DNA of 64,000 nucleotides from Lineus longissimus (GCF_910592395.1 NC_088325.1:5301501-5365500); one strand, 5' to 3'; positions 1 through 8,805 are shown, numbered from the stretch's first letter. Numbers and translations are program-made. The notes: generated by a model from the letters alone, not told the origin.

Positions 1-1
1 T

Positions 2-193
2 AATCAACATCCTGATATTCCCACTTCAATTCAAAGATACCAAAAAGCAGTGAGTGACACTCATACAAGACTAGATTATGTAATAGCACCAGGATTGTAT
101 GTCATAGGGTCAAATATGGTACTCGTTATTGGTAAGCTGGATAACTACAATAATAACATTTTAATAGCACCAAAAAATGCTAAACCTGGTTAG
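2..193 (+). CDS. C-terminal fragment of conserved Maverick capsid-region protein
   Basis: The reading frame is open from the window edge to TAG at 191-193, giving 63 residues without a start. It aligns by eye with the C-terminal part of the protein at 26641-27942 of element B. Shared pattern: S-I-x3-[YF]-Q, then R-L-D-[YF], a glycine-leucine stretch, and Y-N-N-x-[IL]-L near the end. The family is unnamed to me; in both elements it lies in the capsid gene region. Unlike its counterpart, this copy stops before any proline/threonine tail, and a small Thr/Lys-rich membrane protein follows as a separate ORF. The assignment rests on this internal comparison only. Confidence 0.65.
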   Translation, partial: NQHPDIPTSIQRYQKAVSDTHTRLDYVIAPGLYVIGSNMVLVIGKLDNYNNNILIAPKNAKPG

Positions 194-232
194 AATGACA
201 TTAACCACAAAAAAACCTTACCACCACCACTG

Positions 233-463
233 ATGGAAGGAAATAGTTCTAAGAAAATAAGAGTTAAGAGTAGTGTTGATACTGTCAAGACCAGTCATAC
301 ACCAAAGAGTAATGTTGATGCACCAAAAACAACTGACACATCAAAGAATACTCCTAATACTAAACGGGACACCAAAGTTGAGAGTGAGGATGATACTCAT
401 GAAACAATTAAATTCATGCTTTACTCAGTTGTTGGTACATTGATTGTTTTTATGGTTAGATAA
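233..463 (+). CDS. Small Thr/Lys-rich protein with C-terminal membrane segment
   Basis: A 76-residue protein. Residues 1-58 are hydrophilic and rich in Thr, Lys, Ser and Asp, with loosely repeated T-P-K-type motifs. The last 17 residues form one hydrophobic segment (FMLYSVVGTLIVFMV) ending in Arg, which suggests a tail-anchored topology. It starts 40 bp after the stop of the preceding capsid-region fragment. In element B the equivalent protein carries a Thr/Pro repeat tail and a hydrophobic C-terminus within one ORF, so this may be the split-off tail. Function unknown. Confidence 0.55.
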   Translation: MEGNSSKKIRVKSSVDTVKTSHTPKSNVDAPKTTDTSKNTPNTKRDTKVESEDDTHETIKFMLYSVVGTLIVFMVR

Positions 464-473
464 ATAAGTAATT

Positions 474-1958
474 ATGGCTGAAGGAGGAGAAGATATCCAA
501 ATGGATGAGTTAGAGAATTATCGCATTCATAATGTGGATGATCCTAATACAGGTGAAACCAATAGAAATTTTCAAGATGACGGCACAACATACAACACAG
601 GTAATACAAATCTTACTACTGAAACTTCATTCACTACAACTCCAGATAGAGCAAGAGGTATTGTCCCTGAATTGATGGAAAAGGAGTTTAATTACGCTGA
701 AGTAGAGGGTAAACTTGATACAGCATTGGAAAGAGCAAAATGGAAATATGACAAGAACAAATTGAGTAATCTTGCACCACACATTCTTCACGATGGTAAC
801 AAACTTTATTATTGGCCGACAACACAGTATGAATTTGATTTGATAAAAGGTAAACTAGGAAACGAAAATTTATTTGACTGGCGTAATAAGGATAGAGAAG
901 ACATAAAGTTAATTCCTTTAACTAAGGGTGATGGAGACTTCTATGCTGAAAGAACATTAAAGAATAAGTTTGGTACTAATTTTGTTAATTATTTAAAAGG
1001 TATGATTGCACCTGATGAACCAGCACCTATGGAAGGACCTAGAATGGCACCTATGGAAGGCTCGGAATCAGTAAGGGAACCTAAATCTGCATCCACTCAA
1101 ACAGATATATTAATTAATGAGGTAAACAGTTCAAACCAACCAATAGATAAACTGATAGATGCTACTGATGATGAACTTAAAACACTGGGTTTTACTGAAT
1201 CTGCCTTGAGAGAACTTAAAGGGTTAAAACAGGCTGGTGATAATCTAGCTGCAGTAAAGAGGGATAAGGACATGCAAATAGAGGAATTAGAAAATAAACT
1301 TCGTAATTTAACAAGAGACTATTTAGAGTCTGTAGAAGAAGATTCTAAAGACATGGGGGAGTTGAAAAAGCAAATAGATGAACTAAATGACAAATTGTAT
1401 GAGGAAATGTCAAAGGTATGGAGGTTAGACAATGACAGGGAGTCACAAACTAGAAGAATTAAACGTTTAATTGTTGATGTTCTAAAGAAACCAGATTCAA
1501 CTATTCCTCTAAAGGACAGAATAAAGTTACTTTTTAAGACGTATGGTGTAACCATTAGCGCCATAATAACAGCTGTTGTAATGACATTTACAACTCTAGG
1601 TCTCAGTATCAGTAGTGCTTTAAGTGGTGCCACTTAATCTGTAAAACCAACTCCAGGACCAGACCCAACTCCAGGACCTACACCATAACCTGGGCCAGGA
1701 CCAAAACCATCAATACCAGATAAAGTAAAAGAAGGTCTCAAGAAGTTTGCTGAATGGCTAAAAGAACTGGCCAAGAAATCAGCTGCGGCTTTACCTGGAA
1801 TCATCGGTTCTATCGTTTCATTTCTCCTGAAAACAATTGGTGCTGTTGTTGGCTTTCTAGCTGAACATCTGATCATAGCAGTTATTGCTATTGTGAGCTC
1901 CATAATCTATGGTTTAATTGGGGGTGTTAAAGCCTTAAACTCACGTAAAAGGTCTTAG
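474..1958 (+). pseudogene. Long coiled-coil, proline-repeat membrane protein with two in-frame stops
   Basis: The frame opens at ATG 474 and stays aligned to TAG 1956-1958, with TAA at 1635-1637 and again at 1686-1688. The first 387 residues are acidic, then coiled-coil (about residues 255-330), then a hydrophobic helix (about 360-385). Downstream of the stops the same frame encodes a Pro-Gly-Pro repeat, an amphipathic K/E segment and two hydrophobic stretches around LPGIIGSIVSFLLK and FLAEHLIIAV. The order charged region, helix, proline repeat, LPGI-type helices matches the minus-strand protein at 19067-19843 of element B very well. The N-terminal half may correspond to 19871-20539 there, so A appears to fuse two B genes. 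The role is probably virion-associated or membrane; this is inference. Confidence 0.7.
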
Positions 1959-2008
1959 GTGACCTTCTATCAAAAAACAATGTTTGAAAAAATAATTATC
2001 ATGTAAAT

Positions 2009-2398
2009 ATGAATAAATACATCTCATTAAAAGATTATTATTCTAGTGAGTCGGACTTCGTCCTGAGAGCAGAGCTCGAGTGGAACAATGAGAATCTTAA
2101 AGGATACATTCGTCCTAGGGTCATGGATAGAAATTTTAGTGAAGAAAATGTCAGCAAGAATTATGACAGTGGGAAATTTGATAAGCCTACTGAGACACAC
2201 AAAGTAGTCCTTCCACGAATGAAAGAATATGACGTCAGTACCAACACTAATGCCCAATTCTGCCGTAATTGCAAACGTTGGACACTTTTTGAGTATCAAA
2301 AGAATTTAAATTTAGCCAGGAACGCCGCTAAAACTGTGAAGTATCAATTCTGCATTGTTTGTAATGCAACCAGTTATGATGATGATTTTAAGACTTGA
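2009..2398 (+). CDS. Small zinc-ribbon protein carrying a double-hairpin repeat
   Basis: A 129-residue protein. The C-terminal half has two CxxC pairs (CRNC near residue 90 and CIVC near 115) separated by a basic linker, a zinc-ribbon arrangement. Residues 15-24 are encoded by a copy of the 30-bp double-hairpin repeat (2051-2080) and are probably not ancestral. A second open frame (2376-2516) overlaps the 3' end in the +1 frame and could be its displaced C-terminus. A zinc-ribbon gene also occurs in element B at 31695-32383, but I cannot show orthology. Transcription or nucleic-acid binding is a guess. Confidence 0.55.
   Translation: MNKYISLKDYYSSESDFVLRAELEWNNENLKGYIRPRVMDRNFSEENVSKNYDSGKFDKPTETHKVVLPRMKEYDVSTNTNAQFCRNCKRWTLFEYQKNLNLARNAAKTVKYQFCIVCNATSYDDDFKT
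2051..2080 (+). repeat. Double-hairpin repeat copy 1
   Basis: Canonical 30-bp unit: stem GGAC/GTCC around loop TTC, spacer TGA, then stem GAGC/GCTC around loop AGA, ending GAG. It lies in frame inside the zinc-ribbon gene and contributes ten codons. Confidence 0.85.
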
Positions 2399-2516
2399 GA
2401 TCAATATTGACAACAAGATTCGTTATTTTGACATTATTCTTAGAAAGCTTGGATGGAGACGTTTGTCTGAATCGGTTCTCAAATATTTAAAGGACTTTGT
2501 GGAAGTGCATTTATAG
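2376..2516 (+). CDS. Possible frameshifted C-terminal extension of the zinc-ribbon protein
   Basis: A 46-codon frame beginning at ATGATGATG inside the end of the previous gene, +1 relative to it. It encodes a basic, helix-prone peptide with regular Leu/Ile spacing and ends at TAG 2514-2516. It is either a short overlapping gene or the original C-terminus separated by a one-base indel. The latter fits the other single-base lesions in this element. Confidence 0.3.
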   Translation: MMMILRLEINIDNKIRYFDIILRKLGWRRLSESVLKYLKDFVEVHL

Positions 2517-2588
2517 TGCTACTTTTCAAGTCCCAGAAAATGTCTAAGTAAGCAGAGATATGAAAGTACAGTCCACTTAGCTTTAAAA

Positions 2589-3116
2589 ATGGGTATTAAC
2601 ACTCTCCCCTCTAAGTTACGGGAAAAGGGGTTACATGGCGAGGCCATACTTGTTGAATTTCACTGTGGGGAATATGACTGGTTTCTTGCCATTGAATTTA
2701 TCAACAGGGCTATTGGTAAACCCCAATTAACAGATGAGAATATCACTGACCTTAGACTAGTGTACTATGCTTTCCTTAGATTTATGCATCACTGTGGTGT
2801 GAAGGTCACAATTAACTACATGGTATTTTTACACCAAGCCTTTAAAACGATGAAAATTGATTATGTAATATTTAGTCCTTTTTTAACAAACAAGGAGCGA
2901 GGTAATGATTTGGAGAGATTATGGTATGATTTCACTCAAAGTATTTTCTTCCAGAATTACAAGGTTGAGAAGGAATATGACCAGGATATTGGCAAGCAGT
3001 TTGACGTTTTATTGAGTGCTAGTGCAGGTCGAGACATTAACTGCATCAGTAGTATTAAGTTAGCACCAGCTAGTGTTAAGTGCAATAAACTTGTGAAAAC
3101 AGCATTTTGCACTTAA
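2589..3116 (+). CDS. Hypothetical 175-residue Maverick protein
   Basis: Intact ORF starting TTTAAAAATGGG and ending TAA. The protein is mixed alpha/beta in character with several aromatic-rich stretches (EYDWFLAIEF, RLVYYAFLRFMHHC) and no membrane segment, signal peptide or metal cluster that I recognise. It lies between the zinc-ribbon gene and the Gln/Asn-rich gene, all transcribed rightward. I find no clear counterpart in element B. Function unknown. Confidence 0.5.
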   Translation: MGINTLPSKLREKGLHGEAILVEFHCGEYDWFLAIEFINRAIGKPQLTDENITDLRLVYYAFLRFMHHCGVKVTINYMVFLHQAFKTMKIDYVIFSPFLTNKERGNDLERLWYDFTQSIFFQNYKVEKEYDQDIGKQFDVLLSASAGRDINCISSIKLAPASVKCNKLVKTAFCT

Positions 3117-3139
3117 CACTCATTTTTCTATTATTTTAA

Positions 3140-3952
3140 ATGAACAGTCAGCAAATGAATAGTCAGACATCATCTGTAATTGAACAACAAATGAAACATA
3201 TTGGTGTTATCAATCAAAACCCAGTCGGACTTCGTCCTGAGAGCATAGCTCGAGTCGGGGCTTCTAACCAACAGAACACTGGTAGTTACCAACAGAACAG
3301 TACTAACTTTCAACAGAACTGCACTACAAATCAACAAGTTTCAAACAAGCAGTTGAATAGTTCAAATTTAGTTACTCCTAGTCAAGGAATAGTCAATTCT
3401 AGTTGCCAACAAGGTTCAACTAGCAATCAACAAGGTTCAAGTAGCAATCAACAAAATTTGAACTATTTGACTGATAGTGGCCTTAAAGCCAAACAAGACT
3501 TAGAAATTTTAGTTGCAACTGGGAAAAGCAAGTATTTACTTAATAAACAACTAACTTTAAATGACTTGGATAATATGACAGAAAAGGAACTCTTAAAACA
3601 CCACAGAATCTACCAGACAAAGATGGCTGCCAGACTTAATGATTCTTTGGGTAAGACAGTACTTAAAGCTTACACTAAATTATCAAGGTGGTTATTACCA
3701 AAAGATGACGAGGATAATCTTTACCATGACCTCAGAAATGATTACATCGTTACCAATGAACTTGACAAATGGCTTGGATGGGTTAGTATCAAAATGGGAG
3801 CACTAACTGCACTTGCTTCAACAACACTTATTACTTTAGGCCATTGTCATGAGGAATCATCAATGAATACACTAAATATGACTGTCTCTGAATGTGACAA
3901 ACCAATAGATGAAAGTCTAGATATCACAGATAGTGATGATAAAGAAGACTAA
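3140..3952 (+). CDS. Gln/Asn-rich protein with a conserved C-terminal domain shared with element B
   Basis: A 270-residue protein. Residues 1-110 are a low-complexity region of QQN/SNQ repeats, with a double-hairpin repeat copy at residues 29-38 (nt 3225-3254). Residues about 120-240 form a folded part with a helix-rich pattern: a lysine-rich helix, an H/N-E-Y/I-Y-Q-T-[KR] motif, and a weakly hydrophobic helix near ALTALASTTLITLG. This part aligns by eye with the whole 141-residue protein at 31240-31665 of element B, including the YQT[KR] motif and the position of the final hydrophobic helix. The Q/N-rich head is absent from B. A virion or membrane-associated role is inferred from context. 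Confidence 0.6.
   Translation: MNSQQMNSQTSSVIEQQMKHIGVINQNPVGLRPESIARVGASNQQNTGSYQQNSTNFQQNCTTNQQVSNKQLNSSNLVTPSQGIVNSSCQQGSTSNQQGSSSNQQNLNYLTDSGLKAKQDLEILVATGKSKYLLNKQLTLNDLDNMTEKELLKHHRIYQTKMAARLNDSLGKTVLKAYTKLSRWLLPKDDEDNLYHDLRNDYIVTNELDKWLGWVSIKMGALTALASTTLITLGHCHEESSMNTLNMTVSECDKPIDESLDITDSDDKED
3225..3254 (+). repeat. Double-hairpin repeat copy 2
   Basis: Same unit as copy 1 with a single loop change in the second hairpin (AGA to ATA). It is read in a different frame by the Gln/Asn-rich gene, so the same DNA yields an unrelated peptide. Confidence 0.85.
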
Positions 3953-4000
3953 ATTAACCTGGTTATGAGATCATAGTTCGAATTAATTCGGCCAAGATAA

Positions 4001-4444
4001 ATGAAACTTGAAACTGTAACTGATACTACTAAAGTTTCAGTGTCTAAGAAACCTCGATCAGAGAAACAATTAGCATGGTCTAGAGAACTGGGTAGAAGAT
4101 CTCAGGAATTTAAGAGGATAAAAAAGGATAAGACGACATTTAAAGTACAGTACTCCTCCCCAAACAACAGAGTTGTGGAAAAGGAGGAAGAAGAACCACA
4201 ATCTCAAAATACTGATGTATCACTGCGTGAATCTACCAGTAATACCTATGTCTATGTAGGTTTAGGTGCAATTATTTTAGCAGCATTTATCATGTTTAAG
4301 AAACTTCCTAAAAAAGTAAGTAAAGAGCAGCGATCAGGCTTGAATGAAGCAGTCATGAAGGGATTACTCAGGAAGGGGTCAATTAGCCCTCTTGTTAAAC
4401 CTGTAGTTAAAGAGAAGAAATGTACTATTCCTTTAATGGAATGA
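4001..4444 (+). CDS. Small single-pass membrane protein, homologous to 21225-21533
   Basis: A 147-residue protein starting at GATAAATGAAA. It has an N-terminal basic segment with the motif K-Q-L-A-W-S-R-E-L-G (about residues 27-36), an acidic linker, one transmembrane helix (about 84-100, VGLGAIILAAFIMF) and a basic tail. Element B has the same order in its 102-residue protein at 21225-21533, with K-V-A-W-G-K-K-L-G in place of the N-terminal motif. This conserved [LV]AWxxxLG motif before a single membrane helix looks like a family signature. The 3' end overlaps the antisense penton gene by 20 bp. Confidence 0.65.
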   Translation: MKLETVTDTTKVSVSKKPRSEKQLAWSRELGRRSQEFKRIKKDKTTFKVQYSSPNNRVVEKEEEEPQSQNTDVSLRESTSNTYVYVGLGAIILAAFIMFKKLPKKVSKEQRSGLNEAVMKGLLRKGSISPLVKPVVKEKKCTIPLME

Positions 4445-5422
4445 TCTCATCAGGTGGTCGGACTTCGTCCTGAGAGCAGAGCTCGAGTCCGAGGTGCTTG
4501 TCTTCACCACAAGAGTTTAACTCTATTCTTAACTCTAAAGAAACCTCTGTTCCTTTGAAATTAACTAGCTTACCATTCTCATCAGTGATTTCGAATTTTA
4601 TGTGATTAGTACACTTATTTATCGTTTTCTTACAATTCGGTTCGTATCGCTGCATTTTTATTTGGTCACCATCTTCTACAGGTATGATGCAGAAAATGTT
4701 AGATGGTTTATTGTTGTAGAGGGTCTTAGCTTTGTCAACCAAATTAGCTTGCAGGAATAGATATTTTCTGTAAAAGTTGAGTGGTCTTATGGAGTAGTAT
4801 TTTCCTTTCTTGGTGAATTCAGTTTGTTTAAAAAGCCGAACCATTCATTTACCACAAAGACAATGTGTGTGGAGAATGTTTTGCCAGCTGGTGTATCATT
4901 TACAATAGCATAAAATATGTTATTAAAGTAAAAGTATTTGTCCTCTGTAAGTTCAAGGGTTATGTAATTATTGTTATCACAGTAAATTTTCACATAGTTT
5001 ATTCCATTTTCTTTTATGTATGTTTGCCATTCCTCACAAAACTCACTTAAACTAAAATGTCGAGAGTATAGCAATGTAGATTGTCTGTTTTTTATTATTG
5101 TTCTAATAGAGGGGTTAACTAAAAAATTCTTACAAAATTCATCTGGCGTCGCATCGGGTGTATGGTTAATGACTTCAAGGCACTGTTCTATTATGGTTGC
5201 ATTCAGTTTTTTATTAAGTTTAAACTCTTCGTAAAGAAACATGAATACTTTGGCACTCGCTGGCAGGTTATCGCTTGACCACCATGAATTGTAAAAGGTT
5301 ATCGATTTCAAAGTAATGGATTTTATGTCTAATTGGTCTGTTAAGTAGTACTCAAATTTGGCTTCATTACATTCTTGTTCACTGATTATGAAGTCCATTT
5401 CTATATAATTCAAGAGATTCAT
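4425..5422 (-). pseudogene. Penton-like minor capsid protein gene, frameshifted
   Basis: Two overlapping minus-strand frames (5422-4787 and 4844-4425) together look like one Polinton penton (single jelly-roll minor capsid) gene broken by a small indel near 4790-4840. The N-terminal part begins with short beta-strand-like segments typical of the family. The C-terminal part has the family's terminal block: an H-I-[KR]-F-x-I-T-D-[EQ]-[ND]-G motif followed by a strand of alternating hydrophobics. A double-hairpin repeat copy (4458-4487) sits after this block and has probably extended or replaced the natural C-terminus. The gene is divergent from the polymerase gene that starts at 5455, sharing a 32-bp AT-rich gap. 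Confidence 0.65.
4458..4487 (+). repeat. Double-hairpin repeat copy 3
   Basis: Identical over 30 bp to copy 1. It lies near the 3' end of the antisense penton-like gene, just past its conserved C-terminal block. Confidence 0.85.
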
Positions 5423-5454
5423 TGAATTTAATAAATTTTAGTCTAATAAATAAA

Positions 5455-5790
5455 ATGACTGATAAGAATCAGAAAATACTTTGCACTACATGTGACAAGT
5501 ACATATCATACAATAATATGGCATTCACAGGAGAACCAAAGGTCACCTGACCAAATTAAATCCGGATTATGACCCTATTGCTCAACCCCGAGCCCAATCA
5601 CTGATCACTAAAAGTATGGATAAGAAACTTGCATTTGAGGAAAATGAGCTAGATGGCATAAAGAAAGTGAGTGGAGTAGAAATACTAAAACAATTTGGCA
5701 AGCCTGTAGTCACCATTAGTTTGAAGATTGACAGAGAAGCTAAACAAGTGTATGAATACAGAGAGAAATTAGAGGAGGTATTTTTTTAAC
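5455..5790 (+). pseudogene. Zinc-finger N-terminal segment of the polymerase B gene, frameshifted
   Basis: ATG 5455 follows AATAAATAAA and opens a frame with a CTTC pair that stops at 5548-5550. The +1 frame takes over around 5525 with an H-x5-H spacing, so the intact protein would have had a C2H2-like finger. It then continues through a charged helical region to TAA at 5788-5790. A one-base indel inside the finger is the simplest explanation. It lies just before the main polymerase frame at 5909, and element B has a different N-terminal module (22851-23337) at the same place. Whether this was a separate small gene or part of the polymerase is undecided. Confidence 0.5.
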
Positions 5791-5859
5791 TCAATGATTA
5801 CCATCACAAAATAGCATATCAGTATTTGCTCAGTTTGATCGTCAAGGTGAAAGTGTAAC

Positions 5860-5889
5860 CCGGACTACGTCCAGAGAGCATAGCTCGAC
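5860..5889 (+). repeat. Double-hairpin repeat copy 4
   Basis: Both stems GGAC/GTCC and GAGC/GCTC are intact. Loops are TAC and ATA and the spacer is AGA. It lies in the short intergenic gap 20 bp before the polymerase ATG at 5909. Confidence 0.8.
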
Positions 5890-6222
5890 ACACCCCATAC
5901 AGTCTCCAATGGAAAGCATAATTTCAAGGAACCAGGCAATTTATGCCATAACCAACCAGTTAAACTACATTAAGACACAGAATGAGGAAAGTTACTTTCA
6001 AGGGTCTGGACTTACACTGAACAAAATAGAGTCTTGTAACATGACCATCTGTTCTTACAAAAGGTGTAAAGGTGGTCATTACACTAAATTACCATTTAAA
6101 ACAAAAGCTGTAATCAATGTGGAGTCGAATGACAATAAATGTTTTCCCTGGTCTTTATTGGCCGCTAAATATCTAAAAGAAAATCCTGAGAGTACACTCA
6201 ATATCACTACTGATATGCTAGA

Positions 6223-6252
6223 AATGACTTCGTCACGAGAACAGAGTTCGAA
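6223..6252 (+). repeat. Double-hairpin repeat copy 5, with compensatory stem changes
   Basis: First stem is TGAC/GTCA around TTC, second is GAAC/GTTC around AGA. Relative to the canonical unit, each changed base is matched by a change in the opposite arm, so pairing is kept. It lies inside the polymerase coding sequence. Confidence 0.75.
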
Positions 6253-6268
6253 AACTACTGATATCAAA

Positions 6269-6298
6269 ATCGAGCTCTGCTCTCAGTACGGAGTACAA
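6269..6298 (-). repeat. Double-hairpin repeat copy 6, inverted
   Basis: Reverse-complement orientation, 17 bp after copy 5. On the plus strand the stem GAGC/GCTC (loop TCT) comes first, then TCA, then GTAC/GTAC (loop GGA). The second stem differs from canonical in both arms yet still pairs. Confidence 0.75.
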
Positions 6299-6769
6299 AT
6301 AGACTCATTTCCTGTATGTATTCAAAAAGATATCCCTAAGATAGAGAGTGATAATAATCTCAAAATTAATGTGTTCAAGTTAGAGAACGAATGGGCTAAA
6401 AGCATTTATGCCGCAAAACTAGAACCTCTCTACCTGTCCAAGAATTATGACGATGATGATGTCATTGATCTGCTCTATTTCAAGGACCATTTCATGTACA
6501 TAAGAGACATCAATCTTTTCTTCAGGTCACTCGCTCATAGAGTGTATCTTTGCAGGAGATGCATGAATTACTTTTACAGGAAGTCTACACTAGACAATCA
6601 TAAAAAGAAATGTGGAGAACACGATTACTGTAAGATAAGTCTGCCTCCACCTAACAGTAAATGGTCACAGCTTAAATTTGAAAAACACTCATTTTAAAAA
6701 TAGAGTTCCCTTTGTAATCTATGCTGATTTCGAAGCGATAAGCACAACAGTCAATGATAACACAACTCA

Positions 6770-6796
6770 GAGCAGAGCTCGAGTCGGACTTCGTCC
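6770..6796 (+). repeat. Double-hairpin repeat copy 7, circularly permuted
   Basis: The two hairpins are in reverse order: GAGC/GCTC (loop AGA), linker GAGTC, then GGAC/GTCC (loop TTC). This is the junction expected from two head-to-tail units. It lies in the polymerase just after ExoI. Confidence 0.75.
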
Positions 6797-7545
6797 TCAG
6801 ACAGATACCACTGTTACCACTAAAAAACTATTCAAACAACATGCATCAGCTGTTGGTGTTTATGTTCACTCAGACTACCCACAACTATACAGTAGCCAGT
6901 ATGTGTCTCACACGGGTGCTGATGTTGTAGATGTGTTCTGTAACTGGTTAATCAGGCTGGAAGAACAATTCTCTAATTTATTGAACTGTAACTTTCCTCT
7001 AACAATGACAGATGAAGATTGTAAGAGATACCACAAAGAAACACAATGTTATTACTGTAATCAACCTTTAGGATATGACAAGGTCAAGGATCACGATCAC
7101 TACAGTGGTAAATATCGAGGTGCTGCTCACAGCTCATGCAATTTGAATGAAAATAAAGCCATGTTCGTTCCAGTATTTTTTCACAATCTTAGTAATTATG
7201 ATTCACACCTGTTTATCAAAGACTTAATGACTAAACTACCGAAGTACAAGAAACTGAAATTACTTGCCAAAACAGCAGAGGAATACATCTCATTTCAGTT
7301 CGGTTGTTTCAGGTTTTTGGACTCGTACAGATTCATGCAGTCCAGTTTAGACAACATAACCAAATCAATGCTGGATGATGACTTTAAAATTACGAGACAG
7401 AAGTTCCCAAATACCATTGATTTTAAACTATTGAGGAAGAAGGGTTCAGTACCTTACTCTTTTTACACATCACATGAAAGCTACAATGTCACTTACCTGT
7501 TTTTTGACGAATTGAAAAATGAAATGGCACCTGATTCTGCCTATG

Positions 7546-8321
7546 ATGAGGGATGTTGGCTTGATCATGCACATACACTCTAGGTAGCATGCAGTCAATA
7601 CGTGTCAAGCCAACTCTATGCCAAGGCCTTTGATTGGCTGCCAACGTGTAACGATTTGATTGGCTGCATACAAGCCTTAATTAACATACATACACGTCAT
7701 TACCCATAATTCCTGTCATCTTAGCAACGGACATGCGCAAACGATCACAGTTTTGTTTTGATAGCAACGGGCAAACCAGTGTTTGCTCGTTGTACAATGA
7801 CAACAATCTCAACTTCCTTGGCAACCGTCATTACCCATAATTCCTGTCATGTTCATTACCCATAATTCCTGTCATCTTAGCAACGGACAATGTTTTGATA
7901 GCAACGGGCAAACCAGTGTTTGCTCGTTGTACAATGACAACAATCACAACAGGAAGTTGTCATCCTTGGCAACCGATTGTCAGCGACATCTTTCATTGTA
8001 ACATGTAACTAAACAACCGACGCAGTAAACAAGCTTGGCATAGGCCAGTTTTCATATGTTGCCTTCCCCGGGAAACGAACCCACGCCAAAACATAACCTC
8101 ATGTGTGGAAGCTCCATGCTTTACACACTCGGCCATTGAACTTTCTACTAGACATTTATGCCTATTTAACAGTAACATCTGTTTAAGGTAACATCTGTTT
8201 AACATTAATTACGTCAGTGCTGCCATCTGTTTACTTGAATTTTTCCTTGAATTTTGGATAATGAAGACAGTAAAAAGGCCATTTATTTTAAGGAATTAAC
8301 CCATTGAGCCGTAGTATTCCC
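7546..8321. repeat. Non-coding DNA with a tandem duplication of about 130 bp
   Basis: No convincing gene. A block beginning CATTACCCATAATTCCTGTC at 7698 is repeated near 7827/7853, including the segment ATAGCAACGGGCAAACCAG and TGTTTGCTCGTTGTACAATG, up to about 7975. The remainder is unremarkable. It forms the right flank of truncated element A. Confidence 0.6.
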
Positions 8322-8324
8322 TAA

Positions 8325-8452
8325 GTAATATATATATGAGGTGGCTGGTTCTTAGGGGTTTCTAAGCTAATTTGAGACAAAAAGGCCTGTAAGGGATTTT
8401 GTCAAAATAGCTTCAAAATACCTACATTCCTATCACCTCATATATATATTAC
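8325..8452. mobile_element. 128-bp MITE with TAA target duplication, Harbinger-like
   Basis: Terminal inverted repeats GTAATATATATATGAGGTG (left) and its complement (right) flank 90 bp of unrelated sequence. TAA at 8322-8324 and 8453-8455 is a 3-bp target duplication of the TWA type used by PIF/Harbinger elements. It has no coding capacity. Confidence 0.75.
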
Positions 8453-8455
8453 TAA

Positions 8456-8805
8456 CTTCACCGGTTGCCAGTCGCGAGACGGATAGAATTTAAAATCCTC
8501 CTACTGACTTTCAAATGTTTGCATGGTCTTGCACCAGGATACCTTGTGGAACTCCTCACTAGGTGTGTGTCATCCAGATCTCTGCGTTCATCAGGGGAGT
8601 TGTTGCTGAGAGAAAGGGGCCTTTCAGTGTGCTGCACCACGAGTGTGGAACAACTTACCACAAAAACTTCGCGCCATCGATAGTGTCCCTGCCTTCAAGA
8701 GCACGAAAATGTTGTGAAATGTACCGTACCGAATTGGAGCTACGGTGTCTCTGATCACTGGCAGTGGATATAGGCACCCTAAATCTAAAATGATTGATCG
8801 ATTGA
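8456..8805 (+). pseudogene. 3' fragment of a non-LTR retrotransposon reverse-transcriptase ORF
   Basis: The frame from 8465 encodes the C-terminal tail found after the RT domain of CR1/L2-like LINEs: an L-P-V-x-x-R-I-x-F-K-I-L-L-L-T-F-K start, L-H-G-L-A-P, then R-x-L-R-S-S. It breaks near 8610 and continues in a second frame (8563-8754) with further family-like residues (F-K, C-C-E-M). The fragment ends in short GATT-type repeats near 8790-8805, the usual 3' tail of such elements. It is 5'-truncated, as is normal for LINEs. Confidence 0.7.

Larger units (their letters stand above)
1..7545. mobile_element. Maverick/Polinton-type virus-like element A, truncated at both ends
   Basis: This AT-rich block has densely packed ORFs on both strands and no introns. 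It contains a penton-like gene, the 5' part of a protein-primed family B DNA polymerase, and small membrane proteins that match counterparts in the complete element at 16475-33689. It runs off the window on the left. On the right, homology to the polymerase stops near 7545, where unrelated repeat-rich DNA begins, so no terminal repeat is seen. Several genes carry single-base frameshifts or in-frame stops, so this is a decayed copy. Integrase, major capsid and packaging ATPase would be expected outside the window or are lost. Confidence 0.85.
5909..7583 (+). pseudogene. polB: Protein-primed DNA polymerase B, N-terminal and exonuclease part only
   Basis: Two frames (5909-6697, then from about 6700 in the next frame to 7583) form the front half of a Polinton DNA polymerase. 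The first holds the family's N-terminal domain (K-A-V-I-N-V block, then C-x2-C and H-x4-C near the end). The second holds ExoI (YADFEA), an endonuclease-VII-like insert with CYYC and D-H-D-H plus a downstream C-N-L, and ExoII (FFHNLSNYDSHLF). A one-base indel in a run of T near 6693 separates them. Three double-hairpin repeats lie in the coding sequence (6223-6252, 6269-6298, 6770-6796). The palm domain is missing: homology ends near 7545 and the last residues are read from flanking DNA. Confidence 0.85.

Noticed and set aside
1634-1903. Minus-strand frame rich in G-P-G-P
   Set aside because: Antisense shadow of the Pro-Gly repeat of the 474-1958 gene.
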